Of a stretch of 64,000 bases of DNA, positions 43,047 to 51,618 are shown in pieces; the first letter of the stretch is position 1; the number at the start of each line of letters is the position of its first letter. Source of the stretch: Streptomyces camponoticapitis (GTDB taxonomy: Bacteria > Actinomycetota > Actinomycetes > Streptomycetales > Streptomycetaceae); the NCBI RefSeq assembly GCF_014646115.1, contig NZ_BMMV01000006.1, positions 62,001 to 126,000 on the forward strand. The letters are read 5' to 3'. The notes below the pieces were generated by a model that saw only the letters and a list, made by a program, of their open reading frames with translations, was not told the DNA's origin and did no database searches. Made by a program: the position numbers and the translations under genes.

Positions 43047-44467
43047 GAGCCCGTCTCCAGGATGAGTACGAAGGTGGCGCCGCCGCCGTCGGTACGGCGC
43101 AGCTCGACCCGGCCGTGGTGGCCTTCCGCGATCGCCTTGACGATGGCCAGTCCGAGTCCGGCGCCACTGGTGCGGGTGCCCCGGCGGGCGGTACCGCGCC
43201 GGAATCGCTCGAAGATGACCTCGGCGTCCTGGGGCGGAATGCCGGGGCCGTTGTCGGCGACGTACAGCTCGATCCGCTCGCCGTCCGCCCGTGAGCCGAT
43301 CCGTATGCGCTGGCCGGGCACGGTGTGCTGGACGGCGTTCTGCGCGAGCTGGACCATGGCCTGGGTGATCCGCTGCGGATCGAGGGATGCCTCGCGGTCG
43401 GCGACTCCGTCGAGCAGCCACTCCCGCTCGCCGAGCGTCCGCGCCTTGACGAAGACGTCCGCCGTCAGCTCCGCGAGCTGGACCGGCTCCGGGCGGACGA
43501 AGTCGGGCCGCTCGGCCCGGGCGAGCAGCAGCAGGTCCTCGACGATGCGGCTCATCCGGTCGAGTTCGTCCGTGACGAGACGTATCGTCTCTTCCCGGTC
43601 CGCGGGATCGTCGCCCATCAGCTCCAGATGCCCGCGCACGATGGTGATGGGAGTACGGAGCTCGTGCCCGGCGTCGTCCACGAAGACCCGTTGCGCGGCG
43701 AACGCCTGCTCAAGCCGGTCGAGCATTCCGTTGAACGTCTCCGCGAGCGCCGCGATGTCGTCACGTCCCTCGACGGGGATACGGCGTGTGAGATCCCGCT
43801 CGGTCAGCTCGGCGGCGGTCTTCCGTACGACCCGGACGGGGGCGAGGATATGGCCGGCGACGGCCCAGCCGATGCCGCTCACCAGGATCAGCGCCATGCC
43901 CGACAGGGCCAGCAGCGTCCAGAACGTCTTGTCGGCGACGGCCCGTTCGCGGTCCGCGTGGAGGGCGACCACGAAGGCTCCCGGCGGGGCGTCACCGAGG
44001 GGGCGGATGGTGACCTTGGCCCATCGCAGCTCCCCCTGTGCACGGTGCAGTGTGCCGGAGGAGTCCTTGGACGCCAGGATCCGGGAGAGCGCGACGTCGT
44101 CCCGCCACAGGGCCACATGGTCGGGGAAGTCACGGCGCTGCCGGATGACGTCGGGCCGGCTCGCGGAGGAGTGGGGCAGCCCCAGCAACTCCTCGTCCCT
44201 GTCCGCGTACTGCCGCCGCAGGAAGGTCTGGAGCAGCCTGCGGGTGTCGCCGAAACTCCGGCCGGTCTCCGGATCCACGCCCTGCTCCACGAAGTTGGCG
44301 AACTCGCCCGTCTCCTGCGACAGCAATCCGACCATGCGGTGTTCCACGTCCCGGTGGAGGATCGAGCGCACCGTGACGGCCACCGCCCCGAGGGCCACGG
44401 CCATCACCACCAGCAGCCACAGCAGGATCCGCACGCGGGCGGAGATCCTGGGAAGGTCAACCGTCAT
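43043..44467 (-). CDS. Membrane sensor histidine kinase
   Basis: The 474-residue kinase has a first transmembrane helix (LLWLLVVMAVALGAVAVTV), an extracytoplasmic domain of about 140 residues, a second helix (LLALSGMALILVSGIGWAVA), HAMP, the HisKA box FVDDAGHELRTPITIVRGHL and the ATPase boxes QNAVQHT, DNGPGIP and SGAGLGLAIVKAIAEGH. It would phosphorylate the adjacent regulator. The ATG at 44467 overlaps the preceding small-protein gene by 11 bases, indicating translational coupling. Confidence 0.94.
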   Translation of the reverse strand: MTVDLPRISARVRILLWLLVVMAVALGAVAVTVRSILHRDVEHRMVGLLSQETGEFANFVEQGVDPETGRSFGDTRRLLQTFLRRQYADRDEELLGLPHSSASRPDVIRQRRDFPDHVALWRDDVALSRILASKDSSGTLHRAQGELRWAKVTIRPLGDAPPGAFVVALHADRERAVADKTFWTLLALSGMALILVSGIGWAVAGHILAPVRVVRKTAAELTERDLTRRIPVEGRDDIAALAETFNGMLDRLEQAFAAQRVFVDDAGHELRTPITIVRGHLELMGDDPADREETIRLVTDELDRMSRIVEDLLLLARAERPDFVRPEPVQLAELTADVFVKARTLGEREWLLDGVADREASLDPQRITQAMVQLAQNAVQHTVPGQRIRIGSRADGERIELYVADNGPGIPPQDAEVIFERFRRGTARRGTRTSGAGLGLAIVKAIAEGHHGRVELRRTDGGGATFVLILETGS

Positions 44468-44816
44468 CACCGAAGTCGTCGTCATCGTCGTCACCGTCGC
44501 CGGCGGACGGCCCGGGCACGATGTCGTCGCCGGGTGAATCGTCCGGCGAACCGGTGGGTGGACCCGTGGGCGAGCCGGTGGGCGAAGGCCCTCCAGGTCC
44601 GGCGCCGCCCGGGTCGCTCGGCGTACCACTCGGGGTGCCGCTCGGCGTGTCGTCGAGCTGTACTCCGGGGGGCACCTTGGGCGCCTCAGGACCGTCGGTC
44701 ATAGCGTAGCTGGTCGCGGCGATCCCCAGAGGGACGACGACGACGGCCGCCAGGGCGGCCAGACGAAGTGAGAAGGCCATGCCGCCCATCCTGGCGACCG
44801 GGACGTTCGCCGGCAT
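44457..44816 (-). CDS. Small secreted hydrophilic protein upstream of the two-component system
   Basis: A 119-residue protein with an N-terminal signal or membrane segment (MAFSLRLAALAAVVVVPLGI) followed by a Pro/Gly/Ser/Thr-rich chain and a poly-acidic end (GDGDDDDDDFGDDG). Start may be the ATG at 44816 or an internal ATG (MGGM or MAFS); the signal segment is kept in all. Overlap with the kinase gene suggests it is an extracytoplasmic ligand-binding or signal-modulating partner of the sensor; the Asp run could bind metal ions. No known family. Confidence 0.75.
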   Translation of the reverse strand: MPANVPVARMGGMAFSLRLAALAAVVVVPLGIAATSYAMTDGPEAPKVPPGVQLDDTPSGTPSGTPSDPGGAGPGGPSPTGSPTGPPTGSPDDSPGDDIVPGPSAGDGDDDDDDFGDDG

Positions 44817-44981
44817 GAAGCCGGGATGAGGATTTCTTCATGAAGGGCGGGCCCTCCACGGACCGGTCCTCGGGTGGTGCGTCCGCGTACTTGGGGGGAG
44901 CTTGGAAGGTGAGGGGGCTCGTGCCGCACGACGCACGGGCCGCCCGCGACGTGGCGGACAAGGAAAAGCTGGTGGTCAACC

Positions 44982-45278
44982 GTGCCGAACTCGTCTGGAC
45001 ACCCGCCCCCGCGCCCCCGCCGTGTCTCGGTCGACCGCGACGGGCCGGTCCTCATGGAGGGCCCGGTGGAGGCGGTCGACAGAGCCGGGAAGACATGCGT
45101 CTCGAACCGTTTCGTGGTCGCCCTCTGTGTCTGCCGCCGCAGCCGCTCCTACCCGTGGTGCGACACGAGCCATCGCCGCCGGGCGCGCGGCGAGGAGCGC
45201 TTGGACCCGGCGGACGGCCGCGGAGCGAGGAGCGGAGCCCAGGAGGAGGGAGGGCGCGACGGTGGCGACGTACCGTGA
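44982..45278 (+). CDS. CDGSH iron-sulfur protein
   Basis: A 98-residue protein with CVCRRSRSYPWCDTSH, matching the CDGSH ligand set Cys-x-Cys, Cys, His for a 2Fe-2S cluster; the G of CDGSH is T here. An upstream segment VSVDRDGPVLMEGPVEAVD is the usual N-terminal strand of streptomycete members. The GTG at 44982 has no strong ribosome-binding site, so the start is less sure. It overlaps the next gene by 17 bases. This pair (CDGSH plus iron-containing redox enzyme) recurs in actinomycetes and suggests electron transfer to the partner. Confidence 0.85.
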   Translation: MPNSSGHPPPRPRRVSVDRDGPVLMEGPVEAVDRAGKTCVSNRFVVALCVCRRSRSYPWCDTSHRRRARGEERLDPADGRGARSGAQEEGGRDGGDVP

Positions 45279-46284
45279 GTCACGCGCGCTGAGCCCGCCG
45301 CTGCCAGAGGCGCGGGGCGTGGTCTCGGCCTCCGTGTGTACGGCACTGGGCGAAGGAAGGGCCGTCGCGATCACGCCGGAGACGGTGGCGGCGGCGGACC
45401 CCTTCGGTGACGATCTGCAACTGGCTCTCCACGTCCTGTACGAGCTGCACTACCAGGGGTTCGACGGGGTCGACGACCGGCGGGAGTGGGACCCGGAGCT
45501 GCTGCGTCTGCGCCACCACCTGGAGGACCGGTTCCTCGGCGCCGTACGGGAGGCCGCACCCGGCGGCGAGGGCGACACCGTGGACGAGGCCCTGGCCGGG
45601 CTGCTCGTCGAGCCCAGGGGCCACGACCCCACGAGCATGACCCACTTCCTTCAGCGCGAAGGCACCCGTGAGCAGTTGCGCGAGTACGCGGCGCTGCGCT
45701 CGCCGTACCACCTCAAGGAAGCCGACCCGCACGCCTGGGTTCTCCCCCGGCTGCACGGCAGGGCGAAGGCGGGCATGGTGGCCGTCGAGTTCGACGAGTT
45801 CGGCGCCGGCCACCCCGAGTCCATCCACGCACGGCTCTTCGCCGATCTCATGGCGGATCTGGATCTGGACATCCGCTACGGCCACTACGTGGACGCGACC
45901 CCCGCCGAGGCCCTGGCCTCCGTCAACCTGATGTCCACGCTCGGGCTGCACCGGGCGCGCCGGGGCGCCCTCGTGGGCCATTTCGCCGTGGTGGAGGTGA
46001 CCTCTTCCCCGGGGTCCCGGCGGTTGGCGCAGGCCATGCGCCGGACCGGCGCGGGGCCCGCCGCCGAGCACTTCTACGACGAACATGTGGAGGCCGACGC
46101 CGTCCACGAACAGGTCGTGCGGCGCGAGGTCGTCGCGGGGCTGCTGGCCGACGAGCCGCACTTGGAGCCCGATGTCGCTTTCGGCGTCCGGGCCACCGTG
46201 CTCGTGGAGGACCGGCTGGCGGCCCGCTTGCTGAACGCGTGGCGCGCCGGCCGGAGCGCCCTGCGGCGCCCGCTGCCCCCCTGA
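45262..46284 (+). CDS. Iron-containing redox enzyme (heme-oxygenase-like diiron oxidase family)
   Basis: The 340-residue product has the heme-oxygenase-like fold pattern: LALHVLYELHYQGFDGVDDR (Glu/His ligands), MTHFLQREGTREQLREYAAL, AVEFDEFGAGHPESIHARLF, YVDATPAEALASVNLMSTLG, AAEHFYDEHVEADAVHEQVV and a final DVAFGVRATVLVEDRLAARL. Conserved Glu, His and Asp suggest a non-heme diiron site. The GTG at 45262 follows GGAGGGAGG. The preceding CDGSH protein overlaps it and could supply electrons. Members have varied chemistries, including desaturation and N-oxygenation; the substrate is unknown. Confidence 0.9.
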   Translation: MATYRESRALSPPLPEARGVVSASVCTALGEGRAVAITPETVAAADPFGDDLQLALHVLYELHYQGFDGVDDRREWDPELLRLRHHLEDRFLGAVREAAPGGEGDTVDEALAGLLVEPRGHDPTSMTHFLQREGTREQLREYAALRSPYHLKEADPHAWVLPRLHGRAKAGMVAVEFDEFGAGHPESIHARLFADLMADLDLDIRYGHYVDATPAEALASVNLMSTLGLHRARRGALVGHFAVVEVTSSPGSRRLAQAMRRTGAGPAAEHFYDEHVEADAVHEQVVRREVVAGLLADEPHLEPDVAFGVRATVLVEDRLAARLLNAWRAGRSALRRPLPP

Positions 46285-46298
46285 GACGGGGGCCGCCC

Positions 46299-47375
46299 TC
46301 ACGCCACCGGGTGGCGTTCCCGCAGCCGGCTCAGCAGTTGGTCTCCGATACGGGCCACCTCCGGCCGGTACGGGGTGTCCGAGAGGATGAAGTGCGTGAT
46401 GCCGAGTTCTCCGTACTTCCGCAACGCGGCGGCCACATCGTCAGGGGAGCCGACCAGCCAGGTGGTCCCGGCGCCGCCGCCCCCGACCCGCCCCGGAGCC
46501 GTGTAGAGGCACGAGTCCAGAACGTCTCCGCGCTCGGCGAGGTCGTAGAGCCGCTGCTGGCCGACGGCCCGACGCCGCCCCTTGTCGATCGTCGTGTCAC
46601 GGACACCGGCCAGCTGGGCCACCTTGGCCTCGGCGTCGCGCCAGGCCTCCTCGGTCGTGTCCCGGACCAGCGTCGTGATGCGCAGTCCGAACTCCAGCGG
46701 CGCGTGGGTACGGCCGAGGTCCTCGCTCAGCTTCCTGAGACGGCCGATGCGCTCGGCCACGCCGTCGAGGGGTTCTCCCCAGAAGAGCTGGACGTCCGCC
46801 TCGGTGGCCGAGACCGCCTCGGCCGCGGCTGAGGCGCCGCCGAAGTAGAGCCTGGGGGTGCGGCCGTGCTCGGCGCCGTACGGGCGGGGGCTCGCGGTGG
46901 AGCCCTCCACGCCGAAGAACTCGCCGCGGAAGCTGACGTTCTCCTCCGTCCAGAGCCGGCGCACGAGTTGGAGGAATTCCCGTGTGCGGTCGTAGCGGCG
47001 GGCCGGGTCGCTCTCTCCGTCGCCGTACGCGCCCGCGTTGTCGAGGCCGCTGACGATGTTGACCAGCAGGCGTCCCCCGCTGAGCTGGTCGAGAGTGGCC
47101 GCGGCGCTCGCGAAGTGCGCGGGCTGCCAGTAGCCGGGGCGTATCGCCACCAGCGGTTTGAAGGTGGTGGTACGGGCCGCGAGCGCGGTCGCCACCGTGA
47201 AGGTGTCCGGCCTGCCCCATCCCGTACCGATGAGGGCTCCGCCCCAGCCGTGGTCCTCGGCGGCGCGGGCGATCTCGGTGGAGAAGCCGAGCGTGCCCCA
47301 CCCGTCGGTGGTGTCGTCACCGCGGTGGCCGGGCTCGACCGTGTTGGGGATGTACCAGAGATATTCGTCGCTCAT
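46299..47375 (-). CDS. LLM-class flavin-dependent monooxygenase (alkanesulfonate SsuD-like)
   Basis: The 358-residue luciferase-like TIM barrel has LWYIPNTVEPGHRGDD, AARTTTFKPLVAIRPGYWQP, LDQLSGGRLLVNIVSGLDNA, GDGESDPARRYDRTREFL, YFGGASAAAEAVSA and WLVGSPDDVAAALRKYGELG, the SsuD/FMNH2-dependent alkanesulfonate monooxygenase pattern. It probably releases sulfite from organosulfonates using FMNH2 and oxygen. The ATG at 47375 has GGAGGA 5 bases upstream. A Cys-containing leader peptide gene lies 267 bases upstream on the same strand, pointing to sulfur-responsive control. Confidence 0.92.
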   Translation of the reverse strand: MSDEYLWYIPNTVEPGHRGDDTTDGWGTLGFSTEIARAAEDHGWGGALIGTGWGRPDTFTVATALAARTTTFKPLVAIRPGYWQPAHFASAAATLDQLSGGRLLVNIVSGLDNAGAYGDGESDPARRYDRTREFLQLVRRLWTEENVSFRGEFFGVEGSTASPRPYGAEHGRTPRLYFGGASAAAEAVSATEADVQLFWGEPLDGVAERIGRLRKLSEDLGRTHAPLEFGLRITTLVRDTTEEAWRDAEAKVAQLAGVRDTTIDKGRRRAVGQQRLYDLAERGDVLDSCLYTAPGRVGGGGAGTTWLVGSPDDVAAALRKYGELGITHFILSDTPYRPEVARIGDQLLSRLRERHPVA

Positions 47376-47641
47376 GTCAGTCCTCCGATTCACTGTCGAG
47401 CGGGCGGCCGTGCTCGATGCGTCCGCCGTGCTCGCCGTGCTCGCTCAGTGGGGAATCACGCGCGCCGCCGCGCCCGGGCGGCCCACGTCAGAGGGCAGCC
47501 CACGGCGAAGCACGGTGCGGTGAGAAGAGAAAGGGGCCACAGAAGAGGGGATACCGCCGCGGTGATGGGGGCCTTGCCGAGTGGACCCCGGGCGATTCGG
47601 ATGCGCGCGCGGCGTTGAACGCGACTACGCGTCAGGTGGCA

Positions 47642-47695
47642 CTAAAGACAGAGGGCACTGGCCGACCGCAGAAGGTCGACATGAATGCGCGTCAC
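47642..47695 (-). CDS. 17-residue leader peptide (Cys-containing, sulfur attenuation type)
   Basis: A GTG at 47695 opens a short frame reading MTRIHVDLLRSASALCL then TAG, with AAGG just upstream. Its pattern, basic start, HVDLLR, small residues and a near-terminal Cys, matches the putative leader peptides widely found ahead of sulfur-assimilation genes in streptomycetes. It sits upstream of the SsuD-like gene on the same strand, with a GC-rich leader between. Ribosome progress at the Cys codon would report cysteine supply. The link to regulation is inference. Confidence 0.7.
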   Translation of the reverse strand: MTRIHVDLLRSASALCL

Positions 47696-47906
47696 GAGCC
47701 TTACACCTGGATGCACGCTGCAACGGTAGGCGACGCGAAGGATCCTGGCAATGCGCGAACCCGCGGGACCGACACGGCCGGGAAAGCCCCGTTGTTGCAG
47801 GGTTGTTGCCGTACGTGGTGAGGACACCGATGGAAAGTCGATACGCTCCCGGTTGACTTCGGGGCATCGGCAGGAGCTGAACTGCCGTAAACAGGGGATG
47901 ATCGCC

Positions 47907-49709
47907 ATGACCAGTTCACCTTCGGCCAACCTTTTCAAACCGCTCGAACAGAGCGACCCGACCGTCGTCGGTGGCTATCGGCTCGCGGCCGTGCTCGGCA
48001 CGGGCGGTATGGGCAAGGTGTATCTCTCCTACACGCCGGGCGGCCGGCCCATCGCCATCAAGGTGATCCGCCCCGAGTTCAGCGAGGACCCCGAGTTCCG
48101 GCGGCGCTTCCAGCGGGAGGTCCAGGCCGCGCAGCGGGTGCAGGGTCTGTACACCGCGCCGGTCATCGACTCCGACACCGAGGGCTCGCAGCCCTGGCTG
48201 GCCACCGCGTATGTGCCGGGTCCCTCGCTGGCCCACGCAGTGGCGCAGCACGGCGCGCTGCCGCTGCGGAGCGTGCTGCTGCTGTCCGTCGGGGTCGCCG
48301 AGGCCCTCCATGTCATCCACGGCGCGGGCATCGTCCACCGTGACCTCAAGCCCGCCAACGTGCTTCTCGCCTCCGACGGCCCCCGCGTGATCGATTTCGG
48401 TATCGCCCGCGCCGCGGAGACCACCGCGCTCACCGGCACCGGGGTCAGCGTGGGCACCCCGGCGTTCATGGCACCGGAACAGGCGGCGGCCGGTACGGTC
48501 GGGCCCGCCACCGACATCTTCGCCCTCGGCCAGATCGCCGCCTTCGCGGCGATCGGTTCACCGGCCTACGGTGAGGGGTCTTCGCACGCGGTGCTCTACC
48601 GGATCGTGCACGAGGATCCCGACCTCAGCCGGGTGCCCGCGGAGCTGCTACCCCTGGTGACCCGCTGTCTGACTCGCGACCCGGAAGCCCGGCCGAGCCT
48701 GACGGAGATCATCGAGCTCTGCCACGAGATCTCGCCCGAACCGCTGCGCCAGGGCGAGGACTGGCTGCCCCAGTCGGTCGCCGGATCGATCACGGAGCGG
48801 CTGCGGCTGCCCGAACCGGCCAAGACCCCGCCACCGCGGCCCACCGTCGCGCCGACGCCGACCCAGTTCTCGCCGCAGAATCCGGGACCGGGGCCGGTCA
48901 ACCCCAACCCGTACGCGCCGACCGCGTTCTCCCCGTCCGCCGCGCCGACGCAGAACGCGCCGGGCGTTCCCGGTCCGGTGCCTCCGATGCCCGGCCACCC
49001 GATGCACCGCACGCCTCCGCCGGGCTACCACACCCCGCCTCCTGTGGTGCACGCTCCCTATGTGCCCCCGCAGCCGCCCAAGTCGAAGCGGACCGGGCTG
49101 ATCGTCGCCGCGTCGGTCGTGGGCGCGATCGTCGTCCTGGCGGTCGTCGGGTCCCTGCTGCCGAACGGCTCGGAAGGCGACGACGAGTCGAAGTCGCCCG
49201 GCAACAGCTCCAGTGGAGCAGGCGGCGGCAGCGGTTCGGGCGGTGAGAGTACGGGCAGCGACGACGCGTCGGGCGGGGGGAAGAAGCGGCCCGACCCGAA
49301 ACCGGCCTCGTACACGGGTCTCGACATGACGGAGAACTACCAGGTCATGCTCGGCGACAACCCGCCTCGCCCCGTCGACGGCGGCGACGCCTCCTACGGC
49401 GACGGAGACTTCTACTACGACGTCGACGGAGTGTTCGGGGACGCCTGGGTCGGTACCGCCAACGGCAAGCTCGTCCTGCTGAACAACTCGCAGAAGGGCT
49501 CCCTGGAGACGTGCCGCACGGAGACCCGCTACACCGAGAAGATCACCCTCGACCAGCTCGGCGACGGCTCGCAGATCTGCGTGCTCAGCGACGCGGGCCA
49601 CATCGGTGTGGTGACGTACCGCGGCAAGTCCCGTGAGAACGACGCGAGTAACTACGTCACCATCGACCTCACGGTCTGGCGCAACGCGGAGGACCCCACG
49701 GAGAGCTGA
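47907..49709 (+). CDS. Membrane serine/threonine protein kinase (Hanks type)
   Basis: The 600-residue product has the Gly-rich loop LGTGGMGKVYLSYTPGG, invariant Lys in PIAIKVIRPEF, catalytic loop VHRDLKPANVLL, DFG in VIDFGIARA and the APE-like FMAPEQ. A Pro-rich juxtamembrane linker (about 295-400) leads to one transmembrane helix (LIVAASVVGAIVVLAVVGSL) and a Ser/Gly linker plus an external beta-rich domain with a Cys pair and no PASTA repeats. The ATG at 47907 has AGGGG 9 bases upstream; the ATG at 47898 is too close. It probably senses an envelope or external cue. Confidence 0.95.
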   Translation: MTSSPSANLFKPLEQSDPTVVGGYRLAAVLGTGGMGKVYLSYTPGGRPIAIKVIRPEFSEDPEFRRRFQREVQAAQRVQGLYTAPVIDSDTEGSQPWLATAYVPGPSLAHAVAQHGALPLRSVLLLSVGVAEALHVIHGAGIVHRDLKPANVLLASDGPRVIDFGIARAAETTALTGTGVSVGTPAFMAPEQAAAGTVGPATDIFALGQIAAFAAIGSPAYGEGSSHAVLYRIVHEDPDLSRVPAELLPLVTRCLTRDPEARPSLTEIIELCHEISPEPLRQGEDWLPQSVAGSITERLRLPEPAKTPPPRPTVAPTPTQFSPQNPGPGPVNPNPYAPTAFSPSAAPTQNAPGVPGPVPPMPGHPMHRTPPPGYHTPPPVVHAPYVPPQPPKSKRTGLIVAASVVGAIVVLAVVGSLLPNGSEGDDESKSPGNSSSGAGGGSGSGGESTGSDDASGGGKKRPDPKPASYTGLDMTENYQVMLGDNPPRPVDGGDASYGDGDFYYDVDGVFGDAWVGTANGKLVLLNNSQKGSLETCRTETRYTEKITLDQLGDGSQICVLSDAGHIGVVTYRGKSRENDASNYVTIDLTVWRNAEDPTES

Positions 49710-49887
49710 CGCGGCTTCAGGCCTGCGTCGGACGGCCCCGCGCCGACCGGCCCCTCGCCTTACGCACGCCGTAGGTGCGCCGGACGGGTGAGCGGGTCCG
49801 CGGGAGCGGCTCGGCGTGGTGCGGGCCAGGCCCTCGCACCGTATTGGTGGCCTCTTCGGGCAGCGGACGCGAAGGCGGTGTTACGGG

Positions 49888-50619
49888 GTGTCGACGACCG
49901 AACCGGTGCGTCCGGGCCGGGCCCAGTGGGGTGCGCTGATCCTTTTCGCAGGGGTCTCGGGGGTGGTGGACGTGCTGGCGTTCACCGTGCTGGGAGAGGT
50001 CTTCGCCGGTGTGATGACCGGAAACCTGGTGCTGCTGGGCCTGTCCCTGACGGGGACCGGCCACGAGGGCGGGCCGGCCGCGCCGCTGCTGGCGCTGGGC
50101 GGTTATGTGGCGGGGGTCGCGGCCGTGGCGCCGTTCGCCCGGCGCCGGCCGGAAGAGCCGGGGGCGCGCTGGCCGCGCGCGGTCGTGCGGTGTCTCGCCG
50201 TCGAGGTCGTACTCCTCGCGGGCGTCGCCGTCGGGTGGGGCGCGGCCGACGGGGCGCCCGCGCGGCCGTGGCTCGATGTCGTGCTCGTCGTGCTCGCCGC
50301 CGCCATGGGGATCCAGTCCGCGGCGCTGGCCGGAGCGGGGGCCGCGGGCGGACCCGGAACGTACTTCACCGGCACGCTCACCCAGGTGGTCGCGCACGCC
50401 GTCGGACGGCCGGGCGAACGCCGCGCGGATCTCGGTTCGGTGGCCCGGCTTCTCGCGCTCACCGGCGGCGCGGCCGCGGGGGCGCTCGTGTACGCGGCGT
50501 CCGCGCCCTGGGCGATGGTGGTCCCGCTGGTGCCCGCGGTGGCGGGGCTGGTGTGCGTGGCCGTCACCCCCCGCACGGACCGGACCGCCCCCACCACGCC
50601 TACGGCGGGCGGCACTTGA
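49888..50619 (+). CDS. YoaK family membrane protein (DUF1275)
   Basis: A 243-residue protein with about six hydrophobic segments and the DUF1275 signature: SGVVDVLAFTVLGEVFAGVM, TGNLVLLGLSLTGTG and AAMGIQSAALAGAGAAGG, GTYFTGTLTQVVAHAVG. The family is often annotated as YoaK-like; the transported molecule is unknown. The GTG at 49888 is chosen because the family begins there; longer frames from 49816 lack a ribosome-binding site. Confidence 0.9.
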   Translation: MSTTEPVRPGRAQWGALILFAGVSGVVDVLAFTVLGEVFAGVMTGNLVLLGLSLTGTGHEGGPAAPLLALGGYVAGVAAVAPFARRRPEEPGARWPRAVVRCLAVEVVLLAGVAVGWGAADGAPARPWLDVVLVVLAAAMGIQSAALAGAGAAGGPGTYFTGTLTQVVAHAVGRPGERRADLGSVARLLALTGGAAAGALVYAASAPWAMVVPLVPAVAGLVCVAVTPRTDRTAPTTPTAGGT

Positions 50620-50826
50620 CGCAGGCCGTGGTCCACGACGGCGTCAGCGCGGGGCGCCGCACTCCACCGCCGTACGTATGTACGTGCGGCGATACGGTAC
50701 GTGCCGTGACGAGGACCACGCCCCCGGGACCGCTCGGGCGTGGCGACGGGCGGCGACCGTGAAGCTCCGGGGGAGGTCCGACAGCGACTCGCGCCGACCG
50801 CCGGGAAGTTGTGGTGGCATGGGCGG

Positions 50827-51567
50827 ATGACGAATGCCCCCCCGACCGCTCCGGTCAAGAAGTACCGCCTGCCTGGCGTCCTACTGGCCTTCGGGACCCT
50901 GGTGTTCGGCGGGGGCGCGACGCAGCTCGTCCTCGCGCCCCTCCTCCTGGACGGGCTCCCGGTGCTGTTCGTCCTCAGCATGGCCGCCCTGCTCTCGCCG
51001 GTGCTCCTCGGGCTCGTCGGGGCGTGGCGGGGCCGGACGGTGGTGTACGAAGACCGGCTGGTGGCACGGCGGTTGTTCGGTACGCACCGGATCGCGTGGC
51101 GGGACGTGCTGGATCTCGGGCCGGAGAGGACCCCGGCGTCGTCCCGCACGATGGTCCTGACCGCGGACGGCCGGCTGATCCCGCTGCTCTTCGTCGGCGC
51201 GGAGCCGGCGGAGGTCGGCTTTCTGACCGGTCTGTGGGAGCGTGGCCGCGGCGACGGCTGGGCTCCGCCCACCGACCAGCTGGTGTGGCTAGCCGAGAAC
51301 CGCCATCGGGCGCGTACGTCGGCGACGATCGCCGCGATCGGGTGGTACTTCGCCTCGATGCTGCTCCTCGCCGTCTCGGTGGCCGTGTACGGCACGCAGG
51401 CCACCAGTGACGAAGTGCCCCTGGTGTTCCAGGCGTTCGGCTTCGTACCGCCACTGGCGTCCCTCGCCGGTCACCGCTTCACGCTCCGCCGCCGTCTGAA
51501 CGCGCTGGACGCGGTGGTCCAGGCACAGGCACCGGTACGGGGGCAGGCGTCGCCGGGCACGGCGTAG
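50827..51567 (+). CDS. Hypothetical membrane protein with PH-like domain
   Basis: The 246-residue product has two N-terminal hydrophobic helices (LPGVLLAFGTLVFGGGATQL, VLSMAALLSPVLLGLVGAW), a beta-rich segment (TVVYEDRLVARRLFGTHRIA, WRDVLDLGPERTPAS) resembling the bacterial PH domain (DUF304/PF14470-like), and two further helices near residue 165-205. Function unknown. A 200-base gap without features separates it from the YoaK gene. A terminator follows its stop. Confidence 0.8.
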   Translation: MTNAPPTAPVKKYRLPGVLLAFGTLVFGGGATQLVLAPLLLDGLPVLFVLSMAALLSPVLLGLVGAWRGRTVVYEDRLVARRLFGTHRIAWRDVLDLGPERTPASSRTMVLTADGRLIPLLFVGAEPAEVGFLTGLWERGRGDGWAPPTDQLVWLAENRHRARTSATIAAIGWYFASMLLLAVSVAVYGTQATSDEVPLVFQAFGFVPPLASLAGHRFTLRRRLNALDAVVQAQAPVRGQASPGTA

Positions 51568-51575
51568 GTCCGTCG

Positions 51576-51606
51576 GAGGGAGCGGGCCCCGGGGCACCGC
51601 TCCCTC
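51576..51606. terminator. Bidirectional terminator
   Basis: GAGGGAGCGG, an 11-base GC-rich loop that can itself pair, and CCGCTCCCTC form a perfect 10-bp stem between the PH-domain gene stop (51567) and the MFS gene stop (51619). Confidence 0.8.
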
Positions 51607-51618
51607 GCGCGGGCTCGC

